Program-made: the position numbers and the translations under genes
The notes under the pieces: model-generated
Database searches by the model: none
What the model was told of the DNA's origin: nothing
The model's input: the letters and a program-made list of their open reading frames with translations, nothing else
Shown: one piece after another, positions 17,038-25,955 of the stretch
How positions within the stretch are numbered: the stretch's first letter is position 1
Layout of the letters: each line of letters begins with the position of its first letter
NCBI GenBank assembly: GCA_030678995.1
Contig: JAUXTQ010000051.1
Coordinates: 42,642 to 106,641, forward strand
Direction of reading: 5' to 3'
Length of the DNA stretch: 64,000 nucleotides
DNA from: Caulobacter sp.
Lineage (GTDB): Bacteria > Pseudomonadota > Alphaproteobacteria > Caulobacterales > Caulobacteraceae

Positions 17038-19272
17038 ATGACCCTCCACACACCTCCGCCCGGTGACGGCGACCGCATTATCGACGAGCCGCTGACCGAG
17101 GCCCTGTCGCGGCGCTATCTGGCCTACGCCCTGTCGACCATCAGCTCGCGGGCCCTGCCCGACGTGCGGGACGGGCTCAAGCCCGTGCACCGGCGGCTGA
17201 TGTACGCCATGAGCAACATGCGGCTGAGCCCCGAGGCTGCGGCGCGCAAATGCGCCAAGGTGGTCGGGGAGGTGATGGGCAACTTCCACCCGCACGGCGA
17301 CCAGTCGATCTATGACGCCCTGGTCCGCCTGGCCCAGGACTTCGCCCAGCGCTACCAGCTGGTCGATGGCCAGGGGAACTTCGGCAACATCGACGGCGAT
17401 AACGCCGCGGCCATGCGTTACACCGAGTGCAAGATGACCGCCGCGGCCATGCTGCTGCTGGACGGCATCGACGAGGACGCGGTCGACTTCCGCCCCACCT
17501 ACGACGGCCAGGACGAAGAGCCGGTCGTGCTGCCCTCGGGCTTTCCCAACCTGCTGGCCAATGGCAGCTCCGGCATCGCCGTGGGCATGGCCACCTCGAT
17601 CCCGCCGCACAACGCCGCCGAGCTGATCGACGCCTGTCTGCTGCTGCTCAGGCGGCCGGACGCCACCACGGCCGACCTGATGGCCCATGTCCGGGGGCCG
17701 GATTTCCCCACCGGCGGGGTGATCGTCGAGGGGCCGGCCTCCCTGCTGGAGACCTACGAGACCGGCCGGGGCGGGGTTCGCCACCGGGCGCGCTGGCAGA
17801 TGGAAGAGCTGCCCCGCGGCGGATGGCAGATCGTCGTCACCGAGATTCCGTACCAGGTGAAGAAGGCCGAGCTGATCGAGGCCCTGGCCGACCTGATCGA
17901 GAACAAGAAGGCCCCGCTGCTGGGCGATGTCCGCGACGAGAGCGCCGAGGACATCCGCCTGGTGCTCGAGCCCAAGTCCCGCAACGTCGAGCCCGAGGTC
18001 CTGATGGAGAGCCTGTTCCGGCTCTCGGACCTGGAGACCCGCTTCCCGGTCAACATGAACGTGCTGGACGCCCGGGGCACGCCGGGGGTCATGGGCCTGA
18101 AGCAGGCCCTGCTGGCCTTCCTGGCGCACCGTCGCGAGGTGCTGGTGCGCCGGGCGCGGTTCCGGCTGGGCAAGATCGAGGCCCGGCTGCATGTGCTCGA
18201 CGGCCTGCTGATCGCCTTCCTCAATCTCGACGAGGTGATCCGCATCGTCCGCTACGAGGACGAGCCGAAACAGAAGCTGATCGCCGCCTTCGCTCTGTCG
18301 GACATCCAGGCCGACGCCATCCTCAACACCCGCCTGCGCCAGTTGGCCAAGCTTGAGGAGATGGAACTGCGCCGCGAGCACGCCGAGCTGGTCGAGGAGC
18401 GCGACGGCATCGTCGCCATGCTGGCCGACGACAAGCTGCAGTGGAAGCTGGTCGGAGAGGGGCTCAAGGACGTCCGCAAGGTGCTGGGCCCTGACACGAA
18501 GGTCGGCAAGCGCCGGTCCGACTTCGCCGATGCGCCGACCGTGTCGATCGAGGCCTCGGTGGAAGCCTTCGTGGTGCGCGAGGCGATCACCGTCATCCTG
18601 TCGGACAAGGGCTGGATCCGGGCGGCCAAGGGCCGGGTCGATGATCCGTCCGAGCTGAAGTTCAAGGAGGGCGACAAGCTCGGCTTCCTGGTGCCGGCGG
18701 AGACGACCGACAAGCTGCTGATCTTCGCCTCCGACGGCCGTTTCTTCACCCTCGACTGCAGCAAGCTTCCGTCGGCCCGCGGCCATGGCGAGCCGCTGCG
18801 GCTGATGGTCGATATCGACGATCGGGTGAAGATCATCGACGTCTTCCCCCACAAGCCGGGCCGCAAGCGCGTGCTGGCCAGCAAGGCCGGTTACGGCTTC
18901 GTCCTGCCCGAGGAGGAGGCCCTGGCCTTCCGCAAGGCCGGCAAGCAGGTGCTCAACGGCGAGGCCCTGGTGTCGCTGGAGGCGACCGGCGACCGGCTGG
19001 CGGTGATCGGCGACAACGGCAAGATTCTCGTCTTCCCGCTGGAGGAACTGCCGGAAATGCCGCGTGGCAAGGGCGTCAAACTGCAGACCTACCGCGAAGG
19101 CGGCCTGCGCGACGCCATGGTGTTCAACAGCGGGGCGGGCGCCGCCTGGACCGACGCGGCCGGCCGCACCCGCGACTGGCCCGAGTGGAAGGACTGGGAA
19201 GGCCGCCGCAGCGCCGCCGGCAAGCTGGCGCCCAAGGGCTTCCCGACCAGCAAGCGGTTCCGGCCGAAGTAG
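17038..19272 (+). CDS. parC: DNA topoisomerase IV subunit A
   Basis: Breakage-reunion subunit that decatenates daughter chromosomes with ParE. Catalytic Tyr128 lies in [25 protein letters not shown] and the quinolone-region motif [17 protein letters not shown] are present. The usual Ser of enteric ParC (HPHGDS) is Gln89 here, followed by Ser90; I recall Gln at this site as usual for alphaproteobacterial ParC. The C-terminal part is a beta-pinwheel with repeated blades rather than the GyrA type, and the protein (744 aa) lacks the GyrA box, supporting ParC over GyrA. A perfect 8-bp hairpin (19281-19300) follows the stop. Confidence 0.93.
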   Translation: MTLHTPPPGDGDRIIDEPLTEALSRRYLAYALSTISSRALPDVRDGLKPVHRRLMYAMSNMRLSPEAAARKCAKVVGEVMGNFHPHGDQSIYDALVRLAQDFAQRYQLVDGQGNFGNIDGDNAAAMRYTECKMTAAAMLLLDGIDEDAVDFRPTYDGQDEEPVVLPSGFPNLLANGSSGIAVGMATSIPPHNAAELIDACLLLLRRPDATTADLMAHVRGPDFPTGGVIVEGPASLLETYETGRGGVRHRARWQMEELPRGGWQIVVTEIPYQVKKAELIEALADLIENKKAPLLGDVRDESAEDIRLVLEPKSRNVEPEVLMESLFRLSDLETRFPVNMNVLDARGTPGVMGLKQALLAFLAHRREVLVRRARFRLGKIEARLHVLDGLLIAFLNLDEVIRIVRYEDEPKQKLIAAFALSDIQADAILNTRLRQLAKLEEMELRREHAELVEERDGIVAMLADDKLQWKLVGEGLKDVRKVLGPDTKVGKRRSDFADAPTVSIEASVEAFVVREAITVILSDKGWIRAAKGRVDDPSELKFKEGDKLGFLVPAETTDKLLIFASDGRFFTLDCSKLPSARGHGEPLRLMVDIDDRVKIIDVFPHKPGRKRVLASKAGYGFVLPEEEALAFRKAGKQVLNGEALVSLEATGDRLAVIGDNGKILVFPLEELPEMPRGKGVKLQTYREGGLRDAMVFNSGAGAAWTDAAGRTRDWPEWKDWEGRRSAAGKLAPKGFPTSKRFRPK

Positions 19273-19280
19273 GCCTCCTT

Positions 19281-19300
19281 CCTCTCCCAAGAGGGAGAGG
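19281..19300. terminator. Hairpin after parC
   Basis: CCTCTCCC and GGGAGAGG pair perfectly around AAGA, ten bases after the parC stop. Only TTAG follows, so it is a weak intrinsic terminator at best, or a minimal member of the C/G-block repeat family. Confidence 0.4.
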
Positions 19301-19383
19301 TTAGTCAGTACGCTTGCTTGCCGCTCCGGCAACCGGCGCTAAGCTCGCCCAACTGGCCGATGAGCGCCGTGGGGGACTTCAGC

Positions 19384-20715
19384 ATGACGATCTGGCGCAA
19401 GGGCCTGGTGGCCGCGATGGCCGCCCTGATGCTGGCGGCCTCGGCGCCGGCGACCCAGGCCTGGCCGGGCAAGCCGAAACCCGCCGCCCTGTCCGCCCTC
19501 GGCCTGCCGCGCGCCACACCCGAATCGGTCGGCTTCTCAAGCGAGCGCCTGGCCCGGCTGGACGCCGCCATGGAAGCCCTGGTCGATAACGGCCGGCTGC
19601 CGGGCGTCGTCACCCTGTTGGCGCGGCACGGCAAGATCGTCGCGGTCAATGCCTACGGCCTGAAGGATGTCGCCACCGGCGCGCCGATCACCGAGGACAC
19701 CATCTTCCGCATGTACAGCCAGACCAAGCCGGTCACCGGCGTGGCGATGATGATCCTCTACGAGGAGGGCCGCTGGAAGCTGGATGAGCCAGTGGTCAAA
19801 TACATCCCTGAGTTCACCGGCCTTCAGGTGTTCAAGGGTCTGGACGCGGACGGCAAGCCGATCCTCGAGCCGATCGCCCGCTCGGCCACGATGCGCGAGC
19901 TGCTGACCCATACGGCCGGATTCGCCTACGGCCTGATCACCGACAACCCGGTCGACAAGGCCTATCGCGACTCGGCCATGCTGCGCGCGCCGACCCTTCA
20001 GGCGATGGTCGAGGAAGCGGGCAAGCTGCCCCTGGCCAGCCAGCCGGGAACGGAATGGCGCTACAGCATCGCCGTCGACATCCAAGGCTACATCATCGAG
20101 AAGCTGTCGGGCCAGTCGCTGCCCGACTTCATGCAGAGCCGCATCTTCGGGCCTCTCAGCATGACCGACACAGCCTTCTGGGCGCCGCCGGAAAAGATGG
20201 GCCGGTTCGCCACGCTCTACATGGTCAATCCGAAAGAGCGAACCATCGTCCCGGCCGAGGGATTCATGGTCCTGCCGGTGGAAAAGCCGCCGACCGCGGC
20301 CAGCGGCGGTGGTGGCCTGGTCTCGACCCTGCGCGACTACACCCGTTTCGCCCAGATGCTGCTGAACGGTGGCGAGCTGGACGGGGTGCGCATTCTCTCG
20401 CCGGCAACCATCCGGCTGATGGCCAGCAACCACCTGACCGACGCCCAGCTGGCCGGCAATCCGATCGGCCCGGGGGTCGGCTTTGGCCTGGACGTGGCGG
20501 TGATCATGGATCCGGCGCGGGCCGGAACCCTGGCGGGCAAGGGAACCTACAGCTGGGGCGGCGCGGCCGGCACCTGGTTCTGGGTCGACCCGGAGAACGA
20601 CGTCATCTTCCTGGGCATGATCCAGGTCCTCGGTGGGGGCGGTCTGTGGCGCCTGGACGACCTTTCGGCGACCCTGGTCTATCAGGCGCTGGTGGACCCG
20701 GAGAAGTGGCGGTAG
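19384..20715 (+). CDS. Exported serine hydrolase, beta-lactamase class C/EstB family
   Basis: A 443-aa protein with a signal peptide (residues 1 to about 27) and a beta-lactamase-related domain. The SxxK motif is Ser112-Gln-Thr-Lys115 (RMYSQTKPV) and the base Tyr is in WRYSIAVDIQG. The second motif is YSI rather than the YxN of true AmpC, as in EstB-type esterases, and the third motif is SWGGAAGTWFW. So an esterase or peptidase is more likely than a beta-lactamase. The ATG at 19384 is chosen over upstream in-frame ATGs because GGGGGA precedes it and the signal peptide then starts properly. Confidence 0.87.
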   Translation: MTIWRKGLVAAMAALMLAASAPATQAWPGKPKPAALSALGLPRATPESVGFSSERLARLDAAMEALVDNGRLPGVVTLLARHGKIVAVNAYGLKDVATGAPITEDTIFRMYSQTKPVTGVAMMILYEEGRWKLDEPVVKYIPEFTGLQVFKGLDADGKPILEPIARSATMRELLTHTAGFAYGLITDNPVDKAYRDSAMLRAPTLQAMVEEAGKLPLASQPGTEWRYSIAVDIQGYIIEKLSGQSLPDFMQSRIFGPLSMTDTAFWAPPEKMGRFATLYMVNPKERTIVPAEGFMVLPVEKPPTAASGGGGLVSTLRDYTRFAQMLLNGGELDGVRILSPATIRLMASNHLTDAQLAGNPIGPGVGFGLDVAVIMDPARAGTLAGKGTYSWGGAAGTWFWVDPENDVIFLGMIQVLGGGGLWRLDDLSATLVYQALVDPEKWR

Positions 20716-20743
20716 CGTCCGGGACCTGCTCCGGAGAGCCACC

Positions 20744-21304
20744 ATGGAACTGATCATCGTCCTTGCCGTCGTCGCGGTGCTCGCCCTCATCGTGGTGGGA
20801 ATCTACAATCGACTGGTGGCGCTCAACGCCCGCGCCGACCAGGCCTTCGCCGATATCGACGTGCAGCTGAAGCAGCGCCACGACCTGATCCCCAACCTGG
20901 TGGAGACGGTGAAGGGCTATGCGACCCACGAGAAAGGCACGCTGGAGGCGGTGATCGCCGCCCGCAACGCCGCCACGGCGGCCGGCTCGGTGGCCGACAA
21001 GGTCCAGGCCGAGAACGTCCTGACCGGGGCCCTGCGGCAGATGTTCGCCGTGGCCGAAGCCTATCCGGACCTGAAGGCCAACACCAACTTCCTCAGCCTG
21101 CAGTCGGAACTGTCGGACGTGGAGAACAAGCTGGCCGCCGCCCGCCGCTTCTTCAACAACGGGGTGACCGAGTTCAACGCCGCTCGCCAGTCATTCCCCG
21201 CGGTGGTGTTCGCCGGCATGTTCGGCTTCGGCGCGGCCCGCACCCTGTTCGACCTGGGCGACCAGCGGGCGGCGCTGGAAGTGGCCCCAGAGGTCAAGTT
21301 CTGA
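20744..21304 (+). CDS. lemA: LemA family protein
   Basis: A 186-aa membrane-anchored protein: one N-terminal helix (about residues 3-21) followed by the LemA helical bundle. Signatures are IYNRLVALNARADQAFADID, QRHDLIPNLVETVKGYA and the C-terminal RRFFNNGVTEFNAARQ. GGAGAG six bases before the ATG supports this start. LemA commonly pairs with an HtpX-like protease or a TPM-domain protein; here an M48 protease follows, separated by a 30-bp-armed inverted repeat. Confidence 0.92.
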   Translation: MELIIVLAVVAVLALIVVGIYNRLVALNARADQAFADIDVQLKQRHDLIPNLVETVKGYATHEKGTLEAVIAARNAATAAGSVADKVQAENVLTGALRQMFAVAEAYPDLKANTNFLSLQSELSDVENKLAAARRFFNNGVTEFNAARQSFPAVVFAGMFGFGAARTLFDLGDQRAALEVAPEVKF

Positions 21305-21326
21305 GTTCGGTGGGGCCATTCCAAAT

Positions 21327-21433
21327 CCGCTCATCCCGGCGAATGCCGGGACCCAGTCGGGAGAGCGGGATTTCGGATCCTGACCTGAATACGTCGGCTG
21401 AATCTGGGTCCCGGCATTCGCCGGGATGAGCGG
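21327..21433. repeat. Intergenic inverted repeat with perfect 30-base arms (CATCCCGG family), copy 2
   Basis: Arms 21327-21356 and 21404-21433 are exact reverse complements; 47 bases lie between. The core (CCGGCGAATGCCGGGACCCAG) also contains a small inner palindrome and shares GGGACCCAG with the element at 13132. Its right end reads GAGCGGAGAGTAATC, placing a Shine-Dalgarno GGAGAG directly before the M48 protease ATG. Confidence 0.92.
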
Positions 21434-21442
21434 AGAGTAATC

Positions 21443-22450
21443 ATGGGGGCCGTCGGCCTCTACACCCACATCCAGAGCAACAACCTTCGCTCGGCCGTCC
21501 TGCTGGCCGGGTTTCCCGTGTTGCTGCTGGGCTTAACCTATGCCCTGACCCTGGGCCTGATCGGGTTCGGCATGCTGCCCTCGACCGGCTCGACGGGCGG
21601 GGACTTCGTCTATGCCTTCCAGCTGATGGCTATCTCCGCCCCCCTGGCGGTCGTCGTCTCGCTGGTCTGGTTCGCGGTCGCGTATTTCGGCAACCAGCTG
21701 ATCATCGATCTGGCTACCGGCGCGCGGAAGGTCACCCGGCAGGACGAACCGGCGCTCTACAACATGCTTGAAAACCTGTGCATCTCGCGCGGCCTGACCA
21801 TGCCCAGCCTGCGGATCATCGAGGGCGACGCCCTGAACGCCTTCGCCAGCGGCCTGAACGAGAAGCAGTACAGCATCACCGTCACCCGCGGCCTGATGAC
21901 CACCCTGGAGCCGGCCGAGCTGGAGGCGGTGCTGGGCCACGAGCTGACCCACATCATCAATCGCGACGTCCGCACCATGGTTATCGCCGCGGTGTTCGCC
22001 GGCATCATCACCCTGGTCGCCGAGATCCTGTTTCGCGCCGTCCGGTTCGGCTCGATGGGCCGGCGCGGCAACAACAAGGGCGGGGGGGTGTTCATCGTGA
22101 TCGCCTTCGCCGCCGCCGCGATCGGCTACATCCTGGCCATCGTCATCCGCATGACCCTGTCGCGCAGCCGCGAATACGTCGCCGACGCCGGGGCGGTGGA
22201 GCTGACCCGCAACCCCGACGCCATGATCGGCGCCCTGCGCAAGATCGACGGCCGCAGCGCCCTGCAGGCGCCGGAGTCGGTGCAGGGCATGTTCATCGAT
22301 AACCACGAGACCGGCTTTTACAGCCTGTTCGCCACTCACCCGCCGATCAGCAAGCGGATCGAAGCGCTGGTGACCTTCGCCGGTGGTCAGGACCTTCCCG
22401 TGACGGCGTCGGAAACGCTGGAAACGCCGGCAGAAGGCCCCTGGGGCTAG
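21443..22450 (+). CDS. M48 family metalloprotease (HtpX-like)
   Basis: A 335-aa integral-membrane zinc protease for membrane-protein quality control. Two N-terminal helices (about 20-42 and 57-83) are followed by the zinc motif HELTHIINRD (about 172-181), two further helices (about 186-205, 218-240) and the distal SREYVADAGAVELTRNPDAM with the third ligand Glu. The ATG at 21443 is preceded by GGAGAG contributed by the end of the intergenic repeat. Forms a LemA-M48 pair with the gene upstream. Confidence 0.92.
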   Translation: MGAVGLYTHIQSNNLRSAVLLAGFPVLLLGLTYALTLGLIGFGMLPSTGSTGGDFVYAFQLMAISAPLAVVVSLVWFAVAYFGNQLIIDLATGARKVTRQDEPALYNMLENLCISRGLTMPSLRIIEGDALNAFASGLNEKQYSITVTRGLMTTLEPAELEAVLGHELTHIINRDVRTMVIAAVFAGIITLVAEILFRAVRFGSMGRRGNNKGGGVFIVIAFAAAAIGYILAIVIRMTLSRSREYVADAGAVELTRNPDAMIGALRKIDGRSALQAPESVQGMFIDNHETGFYSLFATHPPISKRIEALVTFAGGQDLPVTASETLETPAEGPWG

Positions 22451-22451
22451 G

Positions 22452-24539
22452 TCAGGCTGGCCAGGTCATGAGCGCGGGTCCGGCCATGGCCGGGTCAGTG
22501 ACCGATGGCCTGCCCGTCTCCAGCCGGCCGGCGTAGCGGCGGCGAAACGTCGGGTCGGCCTCGCAGGCGACCATGAAATCGTACCAGCCGCCTGTCTGTT
22601 CCAGCGACCGGGTGTTGGTCATCCCAGCGGCCGGCGCGAGGTCCGCCTGCCAGGATCCATACAAGGCCCCATAAGCCATCGGCGTCACTGTGACGCGGTG
22701 TGAGCGGCGGCCGGGATTGGTCACGTTGAAGGTGATCCGCGCCGTGGCGGCGTCGATGACCAGCGCGACCTTCGGCCCGTCGGCGACCGCGAGGCCGGCC
22801 ACATGGCGGTGGAAGCCGTTTGGGCCGAGGATCCACAGGTCGTGGGCTTCCCCGGCGGTCGATGGCCAGGTTCCCTCCAGTGTCTTGCCGGCCTCCGCCG
22901 TGTAGCGGCGCGGGATGTCGCCCAGCCGCAGGCGGTCGTAGACGTGGAACACCGCGCCGGCCTCGCCGCTGTTGATGAAGCGCAGGGTGACGCCGCTCGC
23001 GGCGACCTCGGCCTCGACCTCCAGCGCATAGGGCAGGGCGCGCGACGGGCGGGAACCCGCGGCCTGGACCGGCGGCTCGAACGCCGTTGGTGTCTTGGGC
23101 TTGGTGCGCCCCTTGAGCGCCCTGGCGCGCAACGCGCTCGGCTCCGTCGCGGGGAGGCCCTCTCGCGGCGAGCGGTCATTCGGCGTCCTGAAGTCGAAAG
23201 TGGTCCTCAGGTCGCCGCAGACCGCTCGGCGCCAGGGTGTGATGTTCGGCTCCATCACGCCGAACCGCTGTTCGAGGAAGCGGATCACCGAGGTGTGGTC
23301 GAACACCTGGGAATTGACGAACCCGCCGCGCGACCAGGGCGAGATGACATACATCGGCACCCTGGGCCCGAGGCCATAGGGGCGGCCGATCAGCCCGGCC
23401 CGCTCCCACAGGATTTCGCCCGGCGCCTTGACCAGATGGTACTCGCCGGCCGTGTCGACGGTGGACGCGCCCAGCAGGCCGCCATCCTCGCCGCGCGAGG
23501 GCGGGGCCGGCGGCGGCGCGTGATCGAAGAAGCCGTCGTTCTCGTCGAACATCAGCAACAGCACGGTACGGCTCCAGACGTCGGGGTCCGCGGTCAGGGC
23601 ATCGATCACCCGGGCGGTGAAGTCGGCCCCCTGGGCCGGGCTGGAGGGGCCGGGGTGCTCGGACTCGGCGGCCGTGGAGACGATGTAGGACACCTGGGGC
23701 AGGCTCCCGGCCAGCACGTCGGCGCGCAGGCCGTCCAGCGCCCGGGTGCTCAGGCCCCGCTCGGCCAGCGCCGCGTTCGCGCCCGGCGCGCCGGCGTGGG
23801 CGTCGCGGAAGGCCTTGAAGCCGGCCAGCGGGTTGTCACTGAAGTTGTCGGCCATGTCCTGGTAGACGCGCCAGCTGACGCCGGCGGCCTGCAGGCGCTC
23901 GACATAGGTGGTCCAGCGGTAGCTGTCCTTCGCGCCGCCGTTCTCGGGCAGGGAGTCGCGCGAGTTGCCGATGGCCGGTCCGCCGCCGGCGCCGGTGGGG
24001 TCGTTGGTCCCGGTCCACAGGAACAGCCGATTTGTGTTGGTGCCGGTCTGGATCGAGCAGTGATACGCGTCGCAGACGGTAAAGGCGTCGGCCAGGGCGT
24101 ACTGGAAGGGCAGGTCGCCGGGGCCGTAGTAGGCCATCGACCGGTCGGTCTTGGCGTCGGGCCAGGTCGCCATGCGTCCCTGGTCCCAGGCCGCCTGGGC
24201 GTCCGGCCAGAAGTGCGGCGTGCCCTCGACCCGCATAAGTTCGAAGGCCTCGGCCGTGTTCAGCGGGAAGGGCTGGACAGGGCGTTTGCCGTTCATCTGC
24301 GTCCAGACTGTCCGGTTCGGCCCGACGGGGATCGGGAAGCGGTCGGCGAACCCGCGCACCCCGTTGAAGGCCCCGAAGTAATGGTCGAGCGAGCGGTTCT
24401 CCTGCATCAGGATCACCACATGCTCGACGTCCTGGATCGTGCCGGCGCGGACGCGGGCGTCGATGCTCGCCGCCCGGGCGATGGCCGGGGCGAGCGCCGC
24501 GGCGGACCCCAGCGCCAGAAGCCTGCGACGGTCGATCAT
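22452..24539 (-). CDS. Phosphocholine-specific phospholipase C, Tat-exported
   Basis: A 695-aa member of the phosphoesterase/acid-phosphatase superfamily of bacterial PLCs. A Tat signal (DRRRLLALGSAAALAP) starts the protein. The catalytic domain has EHVVILMQENRSLDHYFGAF, AYHCSIQTGTNTNRLF, LLLMFDENDGFFDH and VPMYVISPWSRGG. Two C-terminal DUF756-type beta domains follow. It likely hydrolyses phosphatidylcholine or sphingomyelin in the periplasm or outside. The ATG at 24539 is chosen so that the Tat motif sits at the N-terminus. The stop is one base from the converging M48 gene. Confidence 0.9.
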   Translation of the reverse strand: MIDRRRLLALGSAAALAPAIARAASIDARVRAGTIQDVEHVVILMQENRSLDHYFGAFNGVRGFADRFPIPVGPNRTVWTQMNGKRPVQPFPLNTAEAFELMRVEGTPHFWPDAQAAWDQGRMATWPDAKTDRSMAYYGPGDLPFQYALADAFTVCDAYHCSIQTGTNTNRLFLWTGTNDPTGAGGGPAIGNSRDSLPENGGAKDSYRWTTYVERLQAAGVSWRVYQDMADNFSDNPLAGFKAFRDAHAGAPGANAALAERGLSTRALDGLRADVLAGSLPQVSYIVSTAAESEHPGPSSPAQGADFTARVIDALTADPDVWSRTVLLLMFDENDGFFDHAPPPAPPSRGEDGGLLGASTVDTAGEYHLVKAPGEILWERAGLIGRPYGLGPRVPMYVISPWSRGGFVNSQVFDHTSVIRFLEQRFGVMEPNITPWRRAVCGDLRTTFDFRTPNDRSPREGLPATEPSALRARALKGRTKPKTPTAFEPPVQAAGSRPSRALPYALEVEAEVAASGVTLRFINSGEAGAVFHVYDRLRLGDIPRRYTAEAGKTLEGTWPSTAGEAHDLWILGPNGFHRHVAGLAVADGPKVALVIDAATARITFNVTNPGRRSHRVTVTPMAYGALYGSWQADLAPAAGMTNTRSLEQTGGWYDFMVACEADPTFRRRYAGRLETGRPSVTDPAMAGPALMTWPA

Positions 24540-24623
24540 GTGCTTGCCCCGCGCCCCGGTGTGTCGGTCAAAACCGTCCGAACCCTGAGGGTTCCGGGGC
24601 CGCGACACAAGGCGCCGCGACGA

Positions 24624-25091
24624 TCAGGTCGTGCGGAGAGCCAGGTGCAGGAACTGGTTGAAGGCGCTGGGCGTGTAGTCGGCGAAGGCCTCGCCGCCCG
24701 CGTAGCCGCGCTTGCGATAGAGGGCCAGGGCGGCGTCGAAACTCTCGCCCACGCCGGTCTCCAGGCTCAGCCGCCAATAGCCCCGCGCCCTCGCGACGCT
24801 GACGATGTGATCGAGCAACGCCGCCGCCGCGCCCTTGCGTAGATGGTCAGGATGGGTGCGCATGGATTTCACCTCGCCGGTCCCGTCGCCGAGCGCCCTG
24901 AGTGCGCCGATACCCGCCAGCGCGCCGGCTTCGCGCACGGTCCAGACGGTGATGTCCGGCGTCTGCAGGCCCGACAGGTCGAGGGCGAACACATGCTCCG
25001 GCGGGGTGTTTTCCTGCATCCCGGACAAGTGCAGGGCCAGCAGCGCCCGCACATCGCCGTCGGCAAGGTCGTCCTGTCGGATAGTGAGCAA
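24624..25091 (-). CDS. GNAT family N-acetyltransferase
   Basis: A 155-aa acetyltransferase beginning LTIRQDDLADGDV, with the insert MQENTPPEHVFALDLSGLQ typical of this YjcF/PhnO-like subgroup. The acetyl-CoA loop is THPDHLRKGAAAALLDHI, then LSLETGVGESFDAALALYRKRGY. The TTG at 25091, with AAGGG upstream, gives the standard start; TTG 25124 would add 11 residues. Substrate unknown. Confidence 0.82.
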   Translation of the reverse strand: MLTIRQDDLADGDVRALLALHLSGMQENTPPEHVFALDLSGLQTPDITVWTVREAGALAGIGALRALGDGTGEVKSMRTHPDHLRKGAAAALLDHIVSVARARGYWRLSLETGVGESFDAALALYRKRGYAGGEAFADYTPSAFNQFLHLALRTT

Positions 25092-25148
25092 GGTCGCGGC
25101 GCCCTTCTGGCCTGATTGGCGCAATTCCGCGGCAAGCCGCGTGGGGCG

Positions 25149-25844
25149 TCAACCCTCGGCCGGGAGGGCCGGCGCCGTGGTGCGCCGCGTCCTGAATCGG
25201 CCGTCGATCCGGATGTGGACCAGCCAGTAGATCATCAGCCCAAGCACCAGGAACGGCGGGGTGAACAACAGGATGATCGGCCTGATCTGCCGGATGTAGT
25301 CCGGGAACAGTTGCAACTGCCCGGGGAAGAACGAGCCGACGGCGATGAACAGGCCCAGATGCATGCGCCACAGGTGCCGCGCGATCCGGGCCTGGCCGGA
25401 AACGCCGCCGCGCAGGATCGCGCTGAGGTCCAACAGGCCGCACAGGGCAACCACCGTGGCAAAACCGTAGGCGGGAATACCGCCCAGAAGCGCCGAGCCG
25501 TCGCGCACCGAGACGTAGGCGAAGAAGAAGGCGATGGCGCCGCCGGCCGCCGCGAACACGCAGGCGCCAATCTCGAACCATCCGGTTTCGCCATCGCCGC
25601 GCTTCGCGGCCATCCAGGCCGTGGCGAGAAAATAGATCGTCAGGACGCCCGCGACGATGTTGCCCACCTCCCCCTTGGCGTAGCCCAGCCAGGCCCCGCT
25701 GGCCCCCAGCAGGATCATCGACAGGAAGAACACGGTCCCGGCCCGGCGATGCAGCGGCCCGCCCTTGGCCGCCGAAAGGGCCGTCACGCCTGAAAGCATG
25801 CCGATCACGCCGGCGGCGGCGTGAAACATCACTGGCGGCGTCAT
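25149..25844 (-). CDS. DUF2306-like multi-pass membrane protein
   Basis: A 231-aa protein with about seven hydrophobic segments. The opening FHAAAGVIGMLSGVTALSAA and KGGPLHRRAGTVFFLSMI resemble DUF2306-type predicted membrane proteins; RHLWRMHLGLFIAVGSFFPG and IYWLVHIRI close it. Histidines in the first, fifth and sixth segments could bind haem or metal, but this is speculation. ATG 25844 has AAGGGG upstream. It is divergent from an AraC regulator, with 111 bases between starts, a typical regulator-target layout. Confidence 0.72.
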   Translation of the reverse strand: MTPPVMFHAAAGVIGMLSGVTALSAAKGGPLHRRAGTVFFLSMILLGASGAWLGYAKGEVGNIVAGVLTIYFLATAWMAAKRGDGETGWFEIGACVFAAAGGAIAFFFAYVSVRDGSALLGGIPAYGFATVVALCGLLDLSAILRGGVSGQARIARHLWRMHLGLFIAVGSFFPGQLQLFPDYIRQIRPIILLFTPPFLVLGLMIYWLVHIRIDGRFRTRRTTAPALPAEG

Positions 25845-25955
25845 CTGGCGGCGGCCCCTTGGCTTTGTCGAACCAGCCGCTAGCCTATCGATGACCCAGT
25901 CCTGGCCCATGACGCCAGGCATCAAAAGCATGACTTCAGGTAACAGGAGCACGTC

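Noticed and set aside
16915..19332. 805-codon minus-strand frame across parC
   Set aside because: Antisense shadow of parC; its translation is His/Gln/Gly-rich with no domain, while the plus strand gives a complete ParC.
19384..20715. True AmpC beta-lactamase
   Set aside because: The SxxK motif is present but the second motif is YSI, not YxN, which fits the EstB-like esterase group better.
22803..24842. Long plus-strand frame across the phospholipase C gene
   Set aside because: Antisense to a full-length, motif-complete PLC.
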